From Rotaria sp. Silwood1 (lineage: Eukaryota > Rotifera > Eurotatoria > Philodinida > Philodinidae): DNA of 64,000 bases. Positions 49,393 to 60,576 of this stretch are shown here, piece after piece. How positions within the stretch are numbered: position 1 is the first letter of the stretch; each line of letters opens with the position of its first letter. Both the position numbers and the translations under genes were made by a program. The DNA is taken from assembly GCA_905250075.1 (NCBI GenBank), contig CAJNOP010000017.1, positions 2,714,770 to 2,778,769 on the forward strand, given 5' to 3'. A model generated the notes under the pieces. That model did not search any database. It was not told where the DNA came from and saw only the letters and a program-made list of their open reading frames with translations.

Positions 49393-51330
49393 TTAAAGAT
49401 CTATATGGGCTGCTTCTTCATTCTCATCAGCTTCTTCTGTTTGTTCTTCCGTCTAAAAAGACAAAAATTACTTATTGTTTTTCTGTAAATGTAAATAATG
49501 CTTTTGAAACATACTTCTTCAGGAATGTGACCTGCTTCTTTTCCATTTGAGTCAACGAATTTTGCAAGTGCTTCAAGTGTACGTTCTCCTTGATAATCAA
49601 TAACTTCATCAGAATCTTTAGGAAATAATCTAGAAAATAACTTGATTTAATAAGAAAATTTTTCATTTGAATAGAGATTTTTACTTTATCGTTGGGAAAC
49701 TTTGAATTTTAATATCTTCAAGTTCATTAGCAGTAGCATCCATCTTAGCGATAACAACATCGACATTATCTTTATATTTTTCACCTAATTGTTCATAAAT
49801 AGGTGTTAATTGTTTGCAATGACCACACCTATAAGGAATTATCTTACTTAACTTTTTTATTCTCTATATAATTAATTAATCTTACCAAGGAGCAATAAAT
49901 GTGACAAGTACAGTTTTCTTCTTATCATGAGCGACTTCATGAAAATTTTTGCCAACTAAAATTTTAACTGGTGTTTTATCCCAATCATCAGGAATATCTT
50001 GTGTAAGTAAATGTGGTTTAAGTTTTCCATCAAAGAAAGCTTTAACAAAATCGACTAAAACTTCAGATGTTATATCTGATGAATCAGGTTTAAATTTGCT
50101 CATTTCATCTTTTAATGTAATTAAACGAACAGCTGGAACATTTGATGTTTTAAGACCAAAGAATTCAAGCACACGTTCATTTTCTTCATCATCAGAATCA
50201 ATTGCAACGAAAAGCGTCTAAATAAATAATGAAATAATGAAATTTAATTTTTGAAAAAAAAATTAATTATTTTTTTTTGTTACTTTTCCACGATATGTTT
50301 TAGCAGCAGTTTTAAATTCTTCACGAAGTTTTTCATAATCACTGCTTTTTTTACTAGCAAATAAAAGTACATGAACTTTAATTTCACCACCGAAAATTTT
50401 TTGTGCTGTCTAAATATTAAGAAGAAAATTAATAAATTTTATTTTTTTCATATCTTTTCTTACTTCAGCACTAAAATCAACAACAATTGGAAGTTGATTT
50501 TCTTGAATAAATTGACGTATTGAACTTTCATCAATCGATGATGTAAGATCATTACGACCTTCGTCAAACTAAATATACAAAAAAACAAGTAAAATTAAAA
50601 TAAAAAATCACAAAAAATAAAAGATACTTTTTTCAAGAGAACAATTGTATCTTGTTTAACATTAAGTTCTTTAAGAACATCAGCATTTGATGTTATACCA
50701 AATGGAATACCATCAATTGTTTTAGCTACTTGAAGAAATGATGCAGCAGTATCACCATCCATATCCTATTAAAAACTAAAAATATTAATATAAAAGAATA
50801 AAATAAAATCAATAATTAACCTTAAAAACACCAATAACAACAACATCACTAGCTTGTTTTAATTTATTAAGATCATCAACAGTTTTTAATTCATCAGCTG
50901 CTGGTCCAGTTTTCTTTTTTAACCAACCAACAATATCATCTTGTGTACGTCCACCAGTATATTCAAATGTAACACCATCACTAAAAAATTTTATTGTTGG
51001 ATAACCTTTAACTTCATATTTTTGTGCAAGATCTTGTTCAATTGTTGCATCAACACTAGCTAATTTAATTTCACTACCAGATTCAGCTAATTGTTTAGCA
51101 GCAGCAGCATAAGCTGGTGCTAAAGCTTTACAATGACCACACCATGGTGCAACAAATTTAACAAGTAAATGTTTATGAGTTTTTACAGCATCATCAAATG
51201 TATCCTTTGTAAGTGAAAGAACATCACTTTCATCAACATTGGATGTATCATCACAACGAATATGTTTGGTTGTTTGTGTAAGAATAATAATAACAGCTAA
51301 AATTACTGCTTGTGTAAAACCTGGAAACAT
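49393..51330 (-). CDS. P4HB: protein disulfide isomerase
   Basis: Eight exons (minus): 50821-51330, 50628-50765, 50464-50568, 50284-50409, 49886-50217, 49685-49828, 49515-49629, 49393-49452; 1530 nt, 509 aa (human P4HB 508). It forms and rearranges disulfide bonds in the ER lumen and can also be the beta subunit of prolyl 4-hydroxylase. A hydrophobic signal peptide (about 1-26) is followed by the a domain with [11 protein letters not shown] (cysteines 64 and 67) and GYPTIKFF, the b and b' domains, and the a' domain with [12 protein letters not shown] (cysteines 405 and 408; the exon 5/6 junction splits the Trp codon) and SFPTIKLFP. An acidic tail ends in HIDL, a KDEL-type ER retrieval signal. 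All introns are short. The full four-thioredoxin-domain layout separates it from short PDI-family members. Confidence 0.95.
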
Positions 51331-52815
51331 TATTTTTTATCTATATTTGCTAATAAAAACCAATACAGTGATCTGAAAGCAAAAAATGAAAAAAGGCTTC
51401 GATATCTATCTATCTATATATATATATAACGTTGTTAGTATGTATAGATATGTTCGAATAAACTGTGCCCCATCAGGATTAAGAAAAGAAAAAATAGTGA
51501 TCGATTCCACCATCCAAAATGATCCACGACGATATGCTGACTTCTACAGAATACCCATCGTCGACGTGTTCTCTTTGTATATTACACCAATCGTTGGAAG
51601 AAATCGCATGAAAAGAGGTTATAACAGAAGAAATTATTGTTCTTCGTTAGAGGCACATGAATACAAAGAAATCAACATGGATGGTGAATAATTCTTTTTT
51701 AATTAGAATTTGAATATTTTTTTTTTAGATTATTTTATACCATTCCATCAATTCTTTGATATAAAATATTTTTTATAAAAATTTATTTCATAGGTGACAG
51801 AAAAAACAACGACATATATTATGATTGGTTAAAAGTAAAATGACTCATTATGATCAGCAGGCTGTCTCTGCCTGACTTTTTTTATTGATGACATTTATTG
51901 CAAAAAAAAACAAAATAATTCATTCATTTTTATAATCTGTCGATTTTTCTTTAGATTAATAAAATCCTATATAGTGATTCTGTTAATTGACAAGGACATA
52001 TCAAAGAATAAAAGTGAGACAATCGTAGAATATGTAAGCGGTAGTGTCACTACTAATTTGGAGAAGTATCCCAATACTTCTTTGACAAGTCTTTTGCTAC
52101 ACATCGACACATATAGAAAACGAAAACAACAGTCTATGTAAAAGCTCTTGAAAACAGCTCTAGAATAAGATTATTCAATTTTCTTTTCTACTTGAGTACA
52201 TGACAGTATAATATATTAGTCATATTTATATATTGAAAACCTATGATTCAATGAGAAAATAGAAAGATAGACAAGTGCTTTCTTTTTCGTGTTTCAATGT
52301 TGAAAATTATTTGCGTTAGTGTTTTTTCGTGTAGTTTTCATTGTTATCGTTTATATTTACCTTTTTGCGTTGTTCTTAACCCTTTCTTTTCTTCATATTA
52401 ACCCTTTTGTCGATTTCTCTCTTCTTTTTTTTCTTTTTCTTTTTCATTTGAACCTCGATAGCGTTCTGCATACTAACATTGAAAGTAGAGGTAGCTTTTT
52501 CTCTCTTCTTCTACGAGGGAAAAAAAACAAAATGTTTGGATTTTTTATATAGCAATATGACTCATTCTTTTTTTTTCTTATGAAAATTACTTCATATTAT
52601 CAAATAGGTATATGATCATTCAGTCATTTTATACGTATTCAGCAATCTACACGAAACGAAAATAGTAGAAAGAAGAATATATATTTCTCTTTCTTATTGT
52701 CAGTGTGAGTAAACAAATGTTGACGTAGCTTCATATACTTATAGAAACACATGCAGTGATGAGTAAACAATCACTGAAATAATTTTTAACTCTTGTAGAT
52801 AGTTCATAACAAAAT
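51331..52815. other. divergent intergenic region between PDI and LAMP genes
   Basis: 1.5 kb between the head-to-head PDI (-) and LAMP-like (+) genes, so it must contain both promoters. No TATA box or other element was assigned. Open frames at 51386-51691 and 52319-52552 look random and low-complexity. Confidence 0.4.
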
Positions 52816-53847
52816 ATGGTTTCAGCATTCACTTCTGTCTTTCTTCTAATTGGTAAGATTTCGACTTTACAAAAAAAAAAGAATGTTTCATTGTTTTTAT
52901 TGTTTATTAGCTTGTACCATCTTTATTTCATCAACTAATGTAAGACAAAAAAAAACCAACAAACAATTAATTTATTTACAACCTAATTCTTTTCTTTTCT
53001 TTTTAGGGAGTAAATCTTCCTGGTAATTACACATTACCAAAATCTTCACCAAATTTATGCTTTGCTGCTCGATTTGATCTTGTGATTAATATTGAATATC
53101 TAAAAATAGATGGAGTGAGTCACCAGTTTTAATTATAAATAATAAGCTATTTCAATTATTTTTCTTTAGAAAACAAATATTTCAAGAATCCCATTAAATA
53201 ATCAAACTTTTCAATATTACGATGGAGAATGTTTACCATCTAATACTCATAAACTTACAATCGGAATGTTAAATAATTTAACAACCATAACATTTCAATT
53301 TGATCTTAATGAAAAAAATCAAACATCATTAACAAAAGTTTCTGGTGCTGTAACTATTGATAATACAGATTATTTTCCGAATTGTAGTGAGAATGTTAAA
53401 GGTCTACAGGCATTTATAGCAAATGAATCATTATTTATAACTGATCGTAGTAATTCTTATCGATGTAATACGAAAACAAAAATTGATAATTTAAAAATTA
53501 AGAATAATAATATTACAATTAAATCGATTGATCTAGAAAATTTACGCATTCAACCATTTGTTGATGAAAAGAGTCAATTTGTTGATTATGCTACTGGTAA
53601 AGTTAAATTTTATTTTTTTCTTAAAGCCTTTTTCTTTTTCTTTTCTATTATGAAAACATCATATTAACCTTTGGAATATACATTTGTTTTTTTTTTACTA
53701 GAAAAAGTTTGTACAATGGATATATTTAAAGGTCCAACTTTGATTCCAATTATTGTTGGTGTATGTCTTGCGGTATTAGTTGTTCTTATACTTGTTGTAT
53801 ATGTCGTTCGTCGTCGACGTTATCGTAATGGATATCAAAGTGTTTAA
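52816..53847 (+). CDS. LAMP1-like: LAMP-family lysosomal membrane glycoprotein
   Basis: Exons 52816-52852, 52911-52939, 53007-53114, 53170-53596 and 53702-53847 join in frame (747 nt, 248 aa). A signal peptide (MVSAFTSVFLLIACTIFISS) is followed by one luminal LAMP domain with conserved cysteines (NLCFAARFDLVIN, YDGECLP, FPNCSE, SYRCN, KVCTMD) and eight N-glycosylation sequons. A transmembrane helix (about 212-236, LIPIIVGVCLAVLVVLILVV) leads to a 12-residue tail RRRRYRNGYQSV. The GYQSV ending fits the GY..-hydrophobic lysosomal sorting signal (GYQTI in LAMP1). With a single luminal domain it is closer to LAMP5/CD68-type or invertebrate LAMPs than to two-domain LAMP1/2. Role: lysosome or late-endosome limiting membrane. 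Confidence 0.88.
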
Positions 53848-56440
53848 AATTAACATTAAAAATACGTGACATTCTTGATTTTACATTATTTTTCTTTTTT
53901 TTTTCGTATTGGAACATTTTCATTTATTTCATTGTGTTTAGAAATTTGAAGGTTTTCTTTTGAGTCAGTTGCACCTATATTCTGTATATACAAATCGACT
54001 AACTTTATCGTTCAGTTTTTTTTTCTCATTAAAAGTTCTGCTCTTTTAAACCAAGATGTGTATAATGGTTAACGCGATTACTAGAAACTCATGCTAACGC
54101 ACTATGTTTTTTTCCTTTGGTTTTTTTTCGTTCGTTGAACAATAAACAAGCATTTCTTTCTTATAAAATATTCTGAAAGTATGATGATTCACAGATAATC
54201 ATGACAATTGTTTGAAAGAAAAGATAAATAGGCGCATGTGTTGTAGCGACTACATTTACTTTTTAACAAAAAAAAAGGCGAGAGTCATGCGTGTGTATTT
54301 GTCAGATAAAAAGAATGCAAATAGATATACGAAGCACTTGAAATGTCTGCCATAAATTAATAAATTCAAAGCTATACTAAAAATAGAAATAAAAATTGAA
54401 TGGTTCCTTACCAAGAAAAAACATGACAGAAATATGATTTGATATTTGCTGTAAATGGCCGAAAATTTAATAAATGATTTTAATTGTTGGTTTTGTTGTC
54501 GAAGGACTTTAAATATGAAATAAACTATTGAATACTTTCATTCTATGAAACCAATAAAAAAAAAGAAGAAAACGAGTAAATGCTGATCATTTAAAGATAA
54601 AACATTGAATTTTACTGAGAAAGGCACAAGAATCTATGTGCTTTATTGATGTTATTAATATGTTTGCATACAATCAAAATCCGTTTTTTTATTATCAATA
54701 GTAAATATTTAATTTTTTAATCGTTCTAGGTAAATAAAAGATAATGTAATCTATTGACTTCTTTATGTCATTGTATTTCTTCAAAAGTATAAATATATCT
54801 GCATGACCAAAGTTTTTAATAGGAGAATTTCGAATATTGAATATCTCAGGGTAGCACATACTAAAAAAGTTACAACTTGGTCAAAAAACTAATGTTATTG
54901 AGAAGTTCGTGTAAGCAAAGTTTGAAATCGAAAGTCTATTTTCTACGTGACTGCAGCTGTGTATAGAAAAATCCGACCAAATTTCGATATCATCAGAATG
55001 AAGGCCCAAAAAACCAAACCATTCTTGACTTTTTTTTATTACTCACTAGTACTCACCAAATGTACATTTTTTCGGAAGAAAAGCAATACGACATATGGAG
55101 AGATTCTACCGATAGCTTTGTATTTTAATATTACAAAAGTATGATCGTATAGGCTCTTTCACTCTTAATTTAAGTATAATAGAACTATTTCATTGTTTTT
55201 TCTTTTTTGTTTTGAGCTCAAACTTCGTTGAGGAAAACCATTTCAGTTTATCACTTCGTAAAGGTGATTAAGACATTGGATGTTCGTTTGTTAAAGATAA
55301 AATTTATATACCGGAAACGATGCATCCTCGTTGAATAAACTAATGAATGACTGCATTGTTATTGGTGAAAGATTTAGTTTTTTGTTCCGGAATGAATATA
55401 TGAGAGTTCAAACACAGTGTATGAAAAGGATAGCAATCAAAAAGCATCAATATCTGCTAGAATTTAAAATGACAAAATGTTTTACATCAGGATTATCAGC
55501 TCTAAGATACACCTCATCAAAGGTAGCGCTACTTTCAACGTCTTGTACGCTTGAGCTGCCAATCCTGTTTTGCATTTTAATTTTAATAAACACAATTATG
55601 AGAGACCTTGCTCACGAATAAATGAAAAGATGATAGCGGCTTTAAGTAACACAATTAAATATTGAATTTATTAATAACTATTTCGACATTTCGATGAACT
55701 AATACACAGAGATTTCTCTTTTAGTTATAACTAGTGTCATGTCTCATAATAGTTAAAACATAGCATATGATTGCTTTCGATCTCGAGTCTCATATCTACG
55801 TAGAGTCCCATGAATGTATCAATATATAGTTTTGCCTATATAATAATAAAAATTCTAATCCTTTTGATTTTTTAAAAACGAGTAGAACCATTTGTTTTTC
55901 GGAAGATTTCCTATGCCGGAATATATAAAGACCATGCCAGCTTCGACACCACACTATCGTGTAAAATGCTCTCTACTTCGTATACAACTGTACAAATTCG
56001 TTTCAACTTGATTCTTTTTCAACTTTAAAATTGAGCCGACATAGGGATTGGCGAGACTTGTAGCTGAGTCGCCACACATTGTAGTATCTCCTTTCACATC
56101 CGCGTGCACTCACGATTACAGGATGATATTACTAATAAAGGAGTTAAATCATCTTTCTTTCTCTTGAGCTGATTGATCGAAGTAAGGGAATCAATGGCTA
56201 ATTTTTTCTCTACGCTAGTCATGATTAAAGGGCTAATTATCCGCTGTCCGATCAATACTACATTGAAACTGAGTTAGAAAGATGTGGAATCAATAGAGTA
56301 TATCGAACTCTACTCGGTAACCAGTTCAGCTGACGAGGGAATGTTCCTAACTGCTATGCATCGTTCGAACTCACGTTTTGTTGATGGTTAGAGTTGATTA
56401 TGAATATAATTTAGCTAAAATAATTCATGCTATTGCTAAA
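53848..56440. other. intergenic, no gene seen
   Basis: AT-rich DNA downstream of the LAMP-like gene, with a possible poly(A) signal AATAAA at 54141-54146. Open frames at 54947-55144 and 55331-55621 are not supported. Confidence 0.4.
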
Positions 56441-57053
56441 GGGTGGACCATAAGTCAGGTAACACAGTTTTTTTATTCGATTTCTTTCTTATGCATCAAT
56501 AGTTAGGACTCATATTTACACCACTGATACATCTTTGATTACTTAACTTACTCTGAAAGTTTCAGCCCTATAGAATGAGGATTCGATGATAAAAGTATAA
56601 ATATATCTCATGTACTGAAGCAGCAGTGAACCAAAATTTTCTGTTTTCCTACTAAATTTTCTTTTTTCTGTTCTCAACCATATTCAATTTCTGCCGCTTA
56701 AATTAGGTAATTCCAGTTTCGTTCTTACCATTGAAATCTTTTTTAGATAGAATTATTCGCATAATGCCTAGAAAAAAACATATAGGAGCAGTTTCATCCA
56801 TCCAAAGTTACTATTGTTGAGAACAGAAAAAAGAAAATTTAGCAGGAAAACAGCAAATTTTGGTTCACTGCTGCTTGAGTACATGAGATATATTTATACT
56901 TTTATCAACGCATCCTCATTCTATACGGCTGAAACTTTCAGAGTAAGTTAAGTAATCAAAGATGTATCAGTGGTGTAAATATGAGCCCTAACTATTGATG
57001 TATAAGAAAGAAATCGAATAAAAAAACTGTGTTACCTAGCTTATGGCCCACCC
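56441..57053. mobile_element. foldback MITE with GGGTGG termini
   Basis: The left arm (56441-56680, starting GGGTGGACCATAAGTCAGG) and right arm (about 56815-57053, ending TTATGGCCCACCC) are reverse complements at high identity, around a ~134-bp centre without coding potential. Each end is close to TA dinucleotides (GCTAAAGGGTGG, CCACCCTATA), which could fit Tc1/mariner-type TA target sites, but the exact border was not fixed. Confidence 0.7.
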
Positions 57054-58635
57054 TATACATAGCTTCAAAGTTATGAGTGAAACAACTGCTTTGGTAGATG
57101 CCCATTTCGTATAGAACAGCTCGTAAACTGCCTTAAACCACTTGGAAGCAGTGAAAAACGGTTGTGGTTACGATGGTGATGGTGGTTAATGATCTGCCGT
57201 ACAACGAAGAATCACAGCGATTAACAATGATCTTTACGCTGATCGTTTATGTACTAGCGGAAACTATTGCCATTACGACTGTCGCTTTTACATCGTTTCC
57301 CGTCTTTTCAAGAAGTATCTTAAAATCTTCATTAGACCCTTTCTAATGATAAATAATCTTTTGGTCATTGCCTATTTAAAAAAAATACTTTTTTTATCAG
57401 ATTTCTTTCACCATCTAGTGCAATAGTAAATATTGTATTTGAATAATTATATTTTTTTAATCTAGATTTATTTCAATGACATATTCAGTAGTAAGTATCG
57501 AATTTAAATAAATAAATTTTGTTTGTTAAGCTAAAAGAAGATGAGGAGGGGACCTAATACAGTGCTCCTCTGCACTAAGGACACGACAAAAGATGAATAA
57601 TGTCGTGAACTAGAAAAACCGGTGTAAATAGGACACTATATGACGAGAATACTACCATAATGCTACACATCATTAGTTGTCGGAAACGGCCTTAAACGAC
57701 GGTGGTTTTGCATCATTTAGGGCGGCAAGCATGCCATTTTTTCACCGTTTTAGGCAGTTTAAGATGTTGTTTCAGATGATCGGAATGATCGACCAAGGTA
57801 AGTGCCACTATTTATTCACTACTGTTTTGTTCTTTTCATATGTTAACTAGAACATATTTCTCTATACTTTTTTCGCTTGAATAAAATTAGATAAGCTGGT
57901 AATAAAAAGTCAATCAAAAAAAGTAGGTTCTAATTAGGATAAGAAAAGAACAACTTATAGCGCATTGATTAGGACGCTATTTATCATAGCAGCTGTTTTG
58001 CTCATAACCCTGAAACCATGCAGGAATGGCATAAATCTTTTTAGGTATTTTATATATATAATCAACTTTAGCTACCAACAAAAGGTGAGCGCCAACGGTG
58101 TAACAGTTGGGAATGTTCCCTCGTTAGTTCGATACAGCTTTACAGCAAATCCGTTCAAGAAATACTTGAATCTTATCGTAAGATATCCTACGTAAATAAA
58201 GTGCTGTACCTTCTGGCATGAAGATTAAACTATTTATTGTTTCATTTACGATAATTGACAAAGAAAAAAGAGTTTTGCATTATTTTTTGTCGTACCCTTT
58301 TGATTTACCATCAAATAAAAAAAAACATAAAATCTCCTTTTTACAGTCCCAGATGTAGTATAATGATCTTATCAATCAAATTGATAAGATGCATGTGGTC
58401 AACATTTTGCAACATTCTATTTCTTTAATAGCTTGGAAAACGATCAACGCAATAAACTAGCAGATCTTTGCCGTATTTTGATGTAAGTTATTTATTGATA
58501 ATGCTGAAATGTGTAAGATGATGATTAGATATATTAAAAAATAACCTTTTAAAATAAAATAGCGAGATATTTATTACAGAAAAATAAAGAGAGAAAAAGC
58601 TGAACGAACCAGTTAATGTTTAGAAGACTAGCTAC
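57054..58635. other. intergenic, no gene seen
   Basis: AT-rich. A 76-codon open frame at 57965-58195 begins with a hydrophobic segment but overlaps a 16-bp match (58113-58128) to the terminus of the palindrome at 28949-29220, so it is more likely repeat-derived. Confidence 0.35.
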
Positions 58636-59234
58636 TATTATCGAAATTTAAAAAAAGGCCATCGGGCAAAATGCTTATAACTTTTGAACAAAGATAGCTA
58701 GAGCCCTGCTGTTTTCACCATTCGAAAGGGAAGACAAGGGAACGCCTTTTTCTCCAATATTGTATAGGACGAAATCATTTAAAAATCAGTCATTTCTACA
58801 AAACATCGAAAAAAATGTATAAAAAACGGTCTGCCATTCAGTTGAAAATTAGGCGAAACGTAAGAAAATATGCTTAAAAATTAAAAGAACTCTATAATTT
58901 TCGTGCAATTGAACAGACAAGTTTATTTGTTCAACATTAGGAGGTGGAAAGATAATCATTCGAATTATATCTTGAACTATACATCTGAAGTTCCTCTATC
59001 TAGACCAGATGTCAGAACCAAAATTTCATCGAAATGACAGATCGTTTTCATGCATTTTTTCGATGTTTTGTAGAAATGACTGATTTTTAAATGATTTCGT
59101 CCTATACAATATTGGAGAAAAAAGCGTCCCCTTGTCTCCCCTTTCGAATGGTGAAAACCGCAGGGCTCTGACTATCTTCGTTCAAAAGTTATAAGCATTT
59201 TGCCCGATGGCCTTTTTTTAAAATTCCGATAATA
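58636..59234. mobile_element. foldback element, copy B (same family as 13194-13905)
   Basis: Inverted repeat with its left arm from 58636 and right arm to 59234. Shared outer words are TATTATCGAAATTT and its reverse-complement counterpart near 59221-59234. Both arms carry the family core TAGCTAGAGCCCTGC, TTTTCACCATTCGAAAG and CTTTTTCTCCAATATTGTAT, which align with copy A's CTAGAGACCTGCGG, TTTTCACCAATCGAAAG and the following stretch. The central ATTATATCTTGAACTATA is also common to both. Copies A and B differ at many sites, so the family is not recent here. Confidence 0.65.
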
Positions 59235-59404
59235 ATTTTATCAAGAAAGTGATACAAATGACTTTCATATCTCATTAGGACCGCTAAAGTTTTTCTGGAT
59301 TTCATTCGCTTGGGGAGAAAACTCAGTTTTATTGAAACTCATGTTAGACTCAGTCTTTTCGGGACCAATTTATGAATGCTTTTCCTGAATTTGCCACTGT
59401 TGCA

Positions 59405-59740
59405 CTGAAAACTAAGTCGGCATATAGGTGTTTCATAATATTCTGTAAGCTCTTATTTTCCATCAAAAATCTCTCTCTGGCTCCCCTCAGAGTTAGTCAG
59501 AAAAGTCATTTTTCTCGAAAGATTGCTGTTAGTTAATCATCTTCATTGTTATTGTGATTTAGAAATAGGCGCACATGTCCGACCTTCGTCACATAGTTAG
59601 AGTACTGTTTTGAGAAAATTGACTTCTGAAAGTAGCCTTGAGGAGAGTCAGGGAAAGGTTTTTGGAGGAAAATAAGAGCTCTCCGAATATTATGAAACAC
59701 GTATACATCGACTCAGTTTTCAATACGTCATTGATCAATG
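59405..59740. repeat. diverged inverted repeat next to copy B
   Basis: 59405-59535 (GTTTCATAATATTCTGTAAG, CTCTTATTTTCC and so on) returns as reverse complement at about 59595-59735 (GTTTCATAATATTCGGAGAG in reverse). The minus-strand open frame 59589-59951 overlaps it and is not supported as a gene. Confidence 0.45.
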
Positions 59741-60576
59741 ATTGAGTAATCAAATAAGTTCGTGATGAAAATTTTCGACAACAATATTCTGAGTCTATTT
59801 TCTTTTCAACTTCAACTTTTAATAGGACAACCCAATAGAAAAGCTCTTCTCTTTCGGTATACGCAAGACTAACACTCATAGCTAATTGCATTCGACAGTT
59901 TATAAAGCTTTTCCTGAGACTTCCGATGTTTGTCAATTGATTTATGGTCACTTAGAAAAGCTGCTAGATGGGAACAATTCATCATGCTCAGTTAAATAGT
60001 GAAACTCTTTTTTCATGTTCGAAGCAATCTGGTACTTTTAGCGCAATAATTTTGAAATGTCCACACTTTCATGACATGGGGAATGATTGTGGAATTTCAG
60101 AAATATAGAAATAATTGGCAGATAACTTCGAACCTAAAAATAAAACCACTATTCGATTCAGCATGGTAATTGGTTCTTGCCTAGTTGATTTTCCGGGTTA
60201 TCACAGGTCAATTGGCTAAAACCAAAGGTCTTGGAAATAGTCTTATAACTCACTGATAGAAGTGTCAATCTTGCGTAGATCACAACAACAGATTTTTTCC
60301 TCTCGAGTGCTTCTAGTTGAAGTCTACATGGATTGGAAAATAGATTTAGACTATCATTTTCGAAAACCTCCGCGATGAACTCACTTGTTTGATCAATTGT
60401 TAACTAATCAAATTTCAATATACGTTGATGGTCTGTATCATCTATCTTGAATAGTGAAAACTGCAGTCTTCGGGCTCTTCCAAAGACTCTTCTCGTTCTT
60501 AATATTTAGAAGTACAGAAAACAAAAATAATTTTTTTTTTCTTTTATAATAACACTAATTTAGTCTTGTTGAATTG
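59741..60576. other. intergenic, no gene seen
   Basis: AT-rich sequence up to the 3' end of the BTB gene. Nothing recognisable. Confidence 0.35.

Noticed and set aside
49949..50221. 90-codon plus-strand frame
   Set aside because: Antisense shadow of PDI exon 5.
57965..58195. 76-codon frame with a hydrophobic N-terminus
   Set aside because: No similarity, no splice context, and part of it overlaps repeat-terminus sequence.
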